A stretch of 52,941 nt of DNA, from assembly GCA_045605145.1 (NCBI GenBank), contig JAZUPH010000030.1, positions 1 through 52,941 of the forward strand. The letters are read 5' to 3'. A model generated the notes under the pieces. The model worked only from the letters and a program-made list of their open reading frames with translations, ran no database searches and was not told where the DNA came from. A program made the position numbers and the translations under genes. Shown piece by piece: positions 48,059-52,941 of the stretch. Each line of letters opens with the position of its first letter. Position 1 is the stretch's first letter. This stretch comes from CAMNAO01 sp045605145 (GTDB lineage: Bacteria; Bacillota; Clostridia; Oscillospirales; Oscillospiraceae).

Positions 48059-49306
48059 TTAATAAATGGGGTGCTTTGCGGTGAGGGCGGCGACAGCCTG
48101 TCTGACATAGTCGCTCTCGCCGTCGGCATCGCGGATGATGCGGCTGATGCAGTCGCCCACAACGCGCATATCCTCTTTGTCGAAGCCGCGGGTGGTCACG
48201 GCGGGGGTGCCGATGCGCACGCCGCTGGTGATGCCGGGCTTCTGGGGGTCGTTGGGGATGGAGTTCTTGTTGGCGGTGATGTTGACCGCCTCAAGCCGCT
48301 CCTGCAGCATTTTGCCGGTGACGCCGGTGTCCCGCAGGTCCAGGAGCATCAGGTGATTGTCGGTGCCGCCGGAGACCAGCTTTACGCCGTTGTCAAGAAG
48401 GGTATCGGCCAGCACAGCGGCGTTTTCCACGATGTCGCGGGCGTACTGCTTGAATGAGGGGGCCATTGCCTCCTTAAGGCACACCGCCTTCGCGGCGATG
48501 ATGTGCATCAACGGGCCGCCCTGGGTGCCGGGGAACACGGCGCTGTTGAGCTTCTTGCCGAACTCTTCCTTGGCGAGGATCATGCCGCCACGGGGGCCGC
48601 GAAGGGTCTTGTGGGTGGTGGTGGTCACCACGTCGGCGTAGGGCACCGGGCTTTCGTGCATACCGCCGGCAACGAGACCTGCGATGTGGGCCATGTCAGC
48701 CATCAGCATGGCGCCGTGACGGTGGGCGATGTCGGCGAAGGCCTTAAAATCAATGGCGCGGGGATAGGCGGAGGCGCCGCAGACCAGCATCTTGGGCTGA
48801 TGCTCTTTAACCAGGCTCTCCACATAGTCGTAGTCGATGTAGCCGTTGTCATCCACGCCGTAGCCGATGCTGTTATAATACTTACCGGACAGGTTCACCT
48901 TCGCCCCGTGGGTCAGGTGTCCGCCGCCGGCAAGATCCATGCCCACGATGGTGTCGCCGGGCTGGAGGAATGCGGCGTAGACGGCCAGATTGGCCTGCGC
49001 GCCGGAGTGCGGCTGCACATTGGCAAACTCGGCGCCGAAAAGCTGCTTTGCCCGGTCGATGGCGATGCTCTCCACGTCGTCCACGTGTACACAGCCGCCG
49101 TAATAGCGCTTGCCGGGGTAGCCCTCGGCATATTTGTTTGTGAGGATGGTGCCCATTGCGGCCAGCACAGCGGGAGATACGATATTCTCCGAAGCGATCA
49201 GCTCAATATTCTGCTGCTGGCGGTACAGCTCGTCACCGATGAGGGCGGCGATGGCCGGGTCAGAATCGGCAATACAGGAATGGCTTGCGTTTACAAAATT
49301 GTTCAT
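48059..49306 (-). CDS. glyA: Serine hydroxymethyltransferase
   Basis: A 415-residue PLP enzyme that interconverts serine and glycine with tetrahydrofolate. It has IELIASENIVSPAVL at the N-terminus, GKRYYGGCVHVD, the PLP-lysine motif VVTTTTHKTLRGPRGG and GTQGGPLMH. The length matches the family. The ATG at 49306 follows AAAGGGG. Expression is controlled by a tandem glycine riboswitch in its leader. Confidence 0.97.
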   Translation of the reverse strand: MNNFVNASHSCIADSDPAIAALIGDELYRQQQNIELIASENIVSPAVLAAMGTILTNKYAEGYPGKRYYGGCVHVDDVESIAIDRAKQLFGAEFANVQPHSGAQANLAVYAAFLQPGDTIVGMDLAGGGHLTHGAKVNLSGKYYNSIGYGVDDNGYIDYDYVESLVKEHQPKMLVCGASAYPRAIDFKAFADIAHRHGAMLMADMAHIAGLVAGGMHESPVPYADVVTTTTHKTLRGPRGGMILAKEEFGKKLNSAVFPGTQGGPLMHIIAAKAVCLKEAMAPSFKQYARDIVENAAVLADTLLDNGVKLVSGGTDNHLMLLDLRDTGVTGKMLQERLEAVNITANKNSIPNDPQKPGITSGVRIGTPAVTTRGFDKEDMRVVGDCISRIIRDADGESDYVRQAVAALTAKHPIY

Positions 49307-49399
49307 GGTTTCCCCTTTCCAATAAAAAGATGAGCCGACCCCCTGTCTGCTCATCCACAACACTGTATGCAACAGGCGCAAAGCCGCCCGTTAAGAATT

Positions 49400-49566
49400 T
49401 GCATACTCTGTCCTTTGGCCTGAGAGATTCGGCTTGCGCCTTGCACCTTCGGCACTCAAATGAATGAGATTCTCCAGAGCTTCCTCTTGTTTTCAGTCCC
49501 GTCCTGGCGGACACCTGAGAGTGTTGCTCCTTCGGCGAGCATAAAGCTGCTTTCCTGAAAACTTTC
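49400..49566 (-). promoter_or_regulatory. Tandem glycine riboswitch of glyA
   Basis: Two aptamers are visible on the minus strand. Each has the CCGAAGG loop (complements at 49529-49535 and 49446-49452) and the CTCTCAGG core (complements at 49514-49521 and 49419-49426). The second ends with AAAGGACAGAG. This is the classic tandem glycine sensor. Between it and the gene (49307-49399) no strong terminator is obvious, so control at translation or by a weak hairpin is possible. Confidence 0.92.
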
Positions 49567-49589
49567 AGCGGATATATCTGTTTGATATA

Positions 49590-49617
49590 ATCATATCACA
49601 GGTGCCGTTTTTGTCAA
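49590..49617 (-). promoter_or_regulatory. Promoter of the glyA riboswitch
   Basis: On the minus strand: TTGACA (49612-49617), 16 bases and TATGAT (49590-49595). The rest of the gap to 49827 holds two copies of GCATTGCGC (near 49668 and 49731) and an AT-rich stretch before the next gene; I see no other feature. Confidence 0.6.
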
Positions 49618-49827
49618 TGCGGCAAAGGGCTGATTTACAGCAACAAAACCCCGCCAATTTGTGTGCATTGCGCCATTTTTTGCACTGACAGCCCTTTTTG
49701 ACGCTTGTATGGATGCAAAACGCATTGCGCAGTTTTCAAAATGTTTACCCCGTGGGTATTGTAATTTTTTTCGGCAGATGTTATTCTGTTTCTACGAATT
49801 ATATTGGATTTTTGGAGGATAAACGCC

Positions 49828-50346
49828 ATGACTGTTGAACTGATCGGCTATCCCAACGATGCTGATTGGATGGAGGTCAAGCGCCGCGCCCTGGTCACCA
49901 TCGGTAAGCGGCCGGTTTCCGCCCCCACCAGCCAGTGGAAGCATGATATACTTGAAGCCCGTCACAGCCCCATCAGATACCTGCGCTACAGCTTTTATAT
50001 TGAGTGCCCCTCCTGGGTCAGCGTGCATATGGTGCGCCATGTCCATGCCCAGCCCTATGTTAAGAGCCAGCGCAACGACCGCCAGGCGGATTATGACCGC
50101 AACAAGGCGCCCCAGGACACACCGGTGTGCATGATCTTCGATGTAAACGCTGAGGAGCTGATGACCATCGCCAACAAGCGCCTGTGTACCCAGGCCGCCC
50201 TTGAGACAAGGCAGCTGGTGCAGATGATGTGCGACGAAGCGCTGAAGGTCACCCCCGAGCTGGAGGGTATGCTGGTGCCCATGTGTCAGTATCATGGCGG
50301 CGTCTGCCATGAGATGTTCCCCTGCGGCCTTGCACCCAAGGCATAA
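49828..50346 (+). CDS. ThyX-family (flavin-dependent thymidylate synthase-like) protein
   Basis: A 172-residue protein resembling ThyX. The segment SWVSVHMVRHVHAQPYVKSQRND aligns by eye with the ThyX signature RHRxxSxNExSxRY but reads RHVHAQPYVKSQRN: the second Arg of RHR and the central Ser-x-Asn-Glu are replaced. It is shorter than typical ThyX (about 220 residues). The fold is probably shared, but thymidylate synthase activity is doubtful. GGAGG lies before the ATG at 49828. A small membrane protein gene follows after 30 bases. Confidence 0.65.
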   Translation: MTVELIGYPNDADWMEVKRRALVTIGKRPVSAPTSQWKHDILEARHSPIRYLRYSFYIECPSWVSVHMVRHVHAQPYVKSQRNDRQADYDRNKAPQDTPVCMIFDVNAEELMTIANKRLCTQAALETRQLVQMMCDEALKVTPELEGMLVPMCQYHGGVCHEMFPCGLAPKA

Positions 50347-50376
50347 GCTGCGCTGTCATAATTCAAGGAGAATACA

Positions 50377-50721
50377 ATGAGTTTTATCAAGGCTGAAAAA
50401 ATCGTCAAATTTCTTCACTCGGTCTGCCTCGTCCTGCTTATCGGCTATCTTATGGTCAGATATAATAACCCCACCCTCGGCTGGATCTGTTTCGGCGGAG
50501 TGTTTGTGCTGGCCATTATCTGTTTCCCCATAAGCTGGAAATATATGCGCTGCCCCTACTGCAATCATGTCATCCCCGCTTTCCGTCTGTACGGCGGCGA
50601 CGGCTGCAACGCCTGCGGCAAGCCGTTTTCCTTCAATTCTCAGGGTTATCTCATCAAAGTGAAGGAAGAAAAGCCCGCCGGCAAGGGCACTGCCCCCAAA
50701 AAGAAGAAAAAGAAGAAGTAA
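50377..50721 (+). CDS. Small membrane protein with zinc ribbon and Lys-rich tail
   Basis: A 114-residue protein that I do not recognise. Two hydrophobic helices (about residues 11-28 and 34-52) are followed by a zinc-ribbon-like CPYC...CNAC, with 18 residues between the Cys pairs, and a tail ending in seven Lys. The layout suggests a membrane-anchored cytoplasmic domain with nucleic-acid or membrane-surface affinity. AAGGAG lies before the ATG. It probably shares a transcript with the ThyX-like gene. Confidence 0.75.
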   Translation: MSFIKAEKIVKFLHSVCLVLLIGYLMVRYNNPTLGWICFGGVFVLAIICFPISWKYMRCPYCNHVIPAFRLYGGDGCNACGKPFSFNSQGYLIKVKEEKPAGKGTAPKKKKKKK

Positions 50722-50733
50722 AAAGCACCTTAT

Positions 50734-50767
50734 GCCGCCTGCGGTCAGCGCTGCAGGCGGCGTTTTT
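50734..50767 (+). terminator. Rho-independent terminator
   Basis: GCCGCCTGC (50734-50742) pairs with GCAGGCGGC (50753-50761), followed by GTTTTT. Confidence 0.9.
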
Positions 50768-50785
50768 ATGCCCGTTTATTGCGCA

Positions 50786-50814
50786 TTGATTTTAATGCAT
50801 TTATGTTGTATAAT
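50786..50814 (+). promoter_or_regulatory. Promoter of the OppF-like gene
   Basis: TTGATT (50786-50791), 17 bases and TATAAT (50809-50814), about 43 bases before the start codon. Confidence 0.75.
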
Positions 50815-50857
50815 GCTTTAGTCAAATAAAAAAGTCCCGCCCGGCAAGGAGTAGAAC

Positions 50858-51829
50858 ATGACCCCCAATAAGAAACTTATAGAAGTAGAGAAGCTGCGAA
50901 AGTATTTTTCCGCAGGCAGGAACAAGTATGTACACGCGGTTGAGGATGTGTCCCTGGATATATATCAGGGCGAAACTCTCGGCCTCGTTGGTGAGAGCGG
51001 CTGCGGCAAGACCACCTTTGGCCGCACCCTGCTCCGTCTGCATGAGCCCACGTCCGGCAAGATCGTGTATAACGGCGAAAAGCTCTTTGACTCCGCCGAC
51101 GGCACCGCGGTGAAGATGCTGCCCTACAGGCGCAAAATGCAGATCGTGTTCCAGAATCCCTCCGCCTCCCTCGATCCGCGCACCACCATCGGCGACAGCA
51201 TCGGTGAGGCGCTTGACATCCACAAGCTGTACTCCACCCGTGCCGAGCGGCAGGAGAGGATCAACTTCCTGCTGGAGGAGGTTGGGCTTGAGCCCTCTTT
51301 CGCTCTGCGCTACCCCCGTGAGTTTTCCGGCGGACAGCAGCAGCGCGTGGGCATCGCCCGCGCCCTCGCCGTGGAGCCGGAGTTCATCGTCTGTGATGAG
51401 CCTATCAGCTCCCTTGACGTGTCCATCCAGTCCCAGATAATCAACATGCTTGAGGATCTGCAGGCCAGCAAGGGTCTTACATATCTGTTCATTGCCCATG
51501 ACATCAGTGCCGTGCGCCATATTTCCGACCGCATCGGCGTGATGTATTTGGGCTGCCTTGTGGAGATGGGCGAAAGTGTTGAGCTTTGCGCCAATCCCAT
51601 CCACCCCTATACGAAGATGCTTCTGTCCTCCGTGCCCGTTCCCGACCCGCAGAAGAACAGATCCCGTGAGCGTATTGCCCCCATCGGCGATATTCCTTCC
51701 CCTGTGGATCCGCCGTCGGGCTGCCGCTTCAACACCCGCTGTCCGTATGCATCCGACCGCTGCGCAGAGGAGATGCCCCAGATGAAAGAGCATGCTGCCG
51801 GACACTGGGCGGCGTGCCACCTGCTGTAA
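50858..51829 (+). CDS. Oligopeptide/dipeptide ABC transporter ATP-binding protein (OppF/DppF-like)
   Basis: A 323-residue ATPase subunit. Walker A GESGCGKTT, Q-loop VFQNPSASLDPR, the ABC signature FSGGQQQRVGIARAL, Walker B FIVCDEPISSLD and the H-loop IAHD are complete. The C-terminal oligo/dipeptide extension with its Cys-rich GCRFNTRCPYASDRC segment defines the OppD/OppF branch. It has its own promoter and terminator and no permease, OppD or binding protein beside it, so it must work with components encoded elsewhere or be an orphan. Confidence 0.92.
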   Translation: MTPNKKLIEVEKLRKYFSAGRNKYVHAVEDVSLDIYQGETLGLVGESGCGKTTFGRTLLRLHEPTSGKIVYNGEKLFDSADGTAVKMLPYRRKMQIVFQNPSASLDPRTTIGDSIGEALDIHKLYSTRAERQERINFLLEEVGLEPSFALRYPREFSGGQQQRVGIARALAVEPEFIVCDEPISSLDVSIQSQIINMLEDLQASKGLTYLFIAHDISAVRHISDRIGVMYLGCLVEMGESVELCANPIHPYTKMLLSSVPVPDPQKNRSRERIAPIGDIPSPVDPPSGCRFNTRCPYASDRCAEEMPQMKEHAAGHWAACHLL

Positions 51830-51882
51830 ATATACAAAAAACAAGCCCCACCGCCCTTAGGGCAGTGCTCATAAGACCGTTG

Positions 51883-51917
51883 ACAGGCACAGCAATTGAT
51901 CTGCTGTGCCTGTTATT
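51883..51917 (+). terminator. Terminator of the OppF-like gene
   Basis: A perfect 12-bp stem (51883-51894 with 51902-51913) is followed by a short T-containing tail. Confidence 0.75.
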
Positions 51918-51944
51918 GTATAACTGACCAAATTGTGATAGTAT
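51916..51944 (+). promoter_or_regulatory. Promoter of the methyltransferase gene
   Basis: TTGTAT (51916-51921), 17 bases and TAGTAT (51939-51944), about 55 bases before the start. The -35 touches the preceding terminator. Confidence 0.5.
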
Positions 51945-51999
51945 AGACGCCGTTAAACAAACTTGAATTTGACGAAGCTAAGTAAAAGGAAGGAAACAT

Positions 52000-52758
52000 A
52001 TGTCTAAACTATATGATAGAGCAGATATTTATGATTTGATGGAAAGTGAACATCGCTATAAAGCGTTTATGGGACATTGGGCCGAAGTGTTGAAAGGAAA
52101 GAATGTCCAAACCTTGCTGGATATTAGTATTGGTAGCGGCGGAGTCACAATTCCCTTGCTGGATTTGGGGATTAGACTATTTGGCTCCGACTTAAGTGAA
52201 GCGATGCTTGAACGCTGTGACAGAAAAATCAAAGCCAAAGGTTACGAGGCTGATTTGCGAATTTGTGATTTTCGGAATCTTACCAATCATTTCTCTATGG
52301 TCTTTGATTGTGTTGCAAGTACTGGAAATAGTCTTGCTTATGTTACGAATGAAGAACTTCTGAGTGTACTGGAGCAGATGGATGAACTAATTGTACCAGG
52401 CGGATATCTTTACTTTGATATTCGAAATTGGGACTATGTTGTAAAAACAAAGCAAAGGTTCTATACATACAATCCAATATTTGATGGTGATACTCGTATC
52501 AACTTGGTGCAGTGTTGGGACCATAACTCTGACGGAACGATTGATTTCAATCTTTTGTATACTTTTGAAAAGGATAACCGAATGTTTCAAAAGGAGATAT
52601 TCCAGGAGCATTATTATCCTGTTCCTCAAAAGCTGTTGCTGGATAAGCTTACATCCATGGGTTACAGTGAGATTGAGCTTCGTAGATTTCCCATCCAAGC
52701 TGGTGAATATACGGAAACGTGTGATTGGTATTGTGTAATAGCAAAGAAAGGTAATTGA
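52000..52758 (+). CDS. Class I SAM-dependent methyltransferase
   Basis: A 252-residue methyltransferase. SAM-binding motif I reads LLDISIGSGGVTIPL near residue 40, motif II ends in the acidic GSDLSEAML, and motif post-I/III contains VFDCVASTGNSLAYV and PGGYLYFDIRN. The substrate is unknown. Codon use is clearly more AT-rich than that of neighbours, with many ATA, TTA, GAT and AAA codons, suggesting recent acquisition. The start has an AAGGAAGGA site. It stands alone, followed by a terminator and an inverted repeat at the window edge. Confidence 0.88.
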   Translation: MSKLYDRADIYDLMESEHRYKAFMGHWAEVLKGKNVQTLLDISIGSGGVTIPLLDLGIRLFGSDLSEAMLERCDRKIKAKGYEADLRICDFRNLTNHFSMVFDCVASTGNSLAYVTNEELLSVLEQMDELIVPGGYLYFDIRNWDYVVKTKQRFYTYNPIFDGDTRINLVQCWDHNSDGTIDFNLLYTFEKDNRMFQKEIFQEHYYPVPQKLLLDKLTSMGYSEIELRRFPIQAGEYTETCDWYCVIAKKGN

Positions 52759-52818
52759 AATCGGAGTTACTGTTAACTGGCTTCGAAGAACTGTAAAGCC
52801 AATTCCAATTGGTAATAT

Positions 52819-52850
52819 AAAAGCGAAGGTTTAACAGCCTTCGCTTTTCT
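52819..52850 (+). terminator. Terminator of the methyltransferase gene
   Basis: AAAAGCGAAGG (52819-52829) pairs with CCTTCGCTTTT (52838-52848), giving an A-stem-T structure that works in both directions. Confidence 0.9.
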
Positions 52851-52854
52851 TATA

Positions 52855-52933
52855 TGATGAAGGAGGTCGGCCTGACGGAATTTCCAATTGGGACAATACG
52901 CCCGCAGACAAATGTGTCAGCCATCCTTCATCA
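52855..52933. repeat. Short inverted repeat at the window end
   Basis: TGATGAAGGA (52855-52864) is perfectly inverted as TCCTTCATCA (52924-52933). The next inner bases are also partly paired (GGCcTGAC with GTCAgCC). The roughly 80-base unit has no gene and may be a small mobile or structural repeat, or part of something that continues outside the window. Confidence 0.45.
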
Positions 52934-52941
52934 TTCTGCAT

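Noticed and set aside
50858..51829. Part of a peptide-transporter operon
   Set aside because: It has its own promoter and terminator, and neither neighbour encodes a permease or binding protein.

Overview
The window reads as a chromosomal segment of an anaerobic, moderately GC-rich member of the class Clostridia, most likely a gut Oscillospirales or Ruminococcaceae-type bacterium. The pointers are a six-gene Rnf complex followed by a NusG-domain-II protein and a Gx transporter, a 2-oxoacid:ferredoxin oxidoreductase, three T-box leaders, a tandem glycine riboswitch, a YtvI-type membrane protein and a PadR/DUF2812 pair. Strong ribosome binding sites and sigma-A-type promoters precede many genes. 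No complete transposase, prophage or CRISPR array is visible. Most of the window looks like core genome, with AT-richer islands at about 32.5-32.9 kb and 52.0-52.8 kb.

Layout. 0-10 kb: tRNA-Arg, a multi-hairpin repeat, a Nudix hydrolase, the trkA-trkH potassium system, a small alarmone synthetase, a Smr protein-comM-esterase run and a lactonase-fold protein. 9.4-18 kb: copper chaperone and CopA, a two-component system preceded by 11-bp-spaced direct repeats, a candidate small RNA, an esterase, an acetyltransferase and a Na/phosphate symporter. 18-21 kb: tRNA-Met, Glu and Val, a second and shorter copy of the repeat, a candidate antisense-oriented small RNA and oligoendopeptidase F. 21-27 kb: rnfCDGEAB plus two accessory genes, with a Rex-like operator upstream. 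27-43 kb: three T-box-controlled transcription units on the minus strand, then ApbE. 43-53 kb: YtvI, homoserine dehydrogenase, an ACT-less aspartokinase, PadR/DUF2812, glyA under a glycine riboswitch, a ThyX-like protein, an orphan OppF ATPase and an AT-rich methyltransferase.

The most interesting region is 26.9-42.6 kb. Three different acyl-CoA synthetase genes each belong to a transcription unit headed by its own T-box. Aligning the three specifier loops places CUC (Leu), GUA (Val) and AUC (Ile) at the same position. The Val unit continues through a P-loop ATPase, all four subunits of a 2-oxoacid:ferredoxin oxidoreductase and a branched-chain aminotransferase. My inference is an amino-acid-starvation-controlled route that makes branched-chain amino acids from branched short-chain fatty acids: isovalerate, isobutyrate or 2-methylbutyrate is activated to the acyl-CoA, reductively carboxylated with reduced ferredoxin and transaminated. 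Rnf could supply the reduced ferredoxin, and ApbE could flavinylate RnfG and RnfD. Two of the synthetases carry N-terminal DNA-binding (XRE) and cupin domains. One of these has an in-frame amber codon. A third is fused to a xylose-isomerase-like TIM barrel and sits beside a 2-isopropylmalate-synthase homologue that has lost its catalytic motifs.
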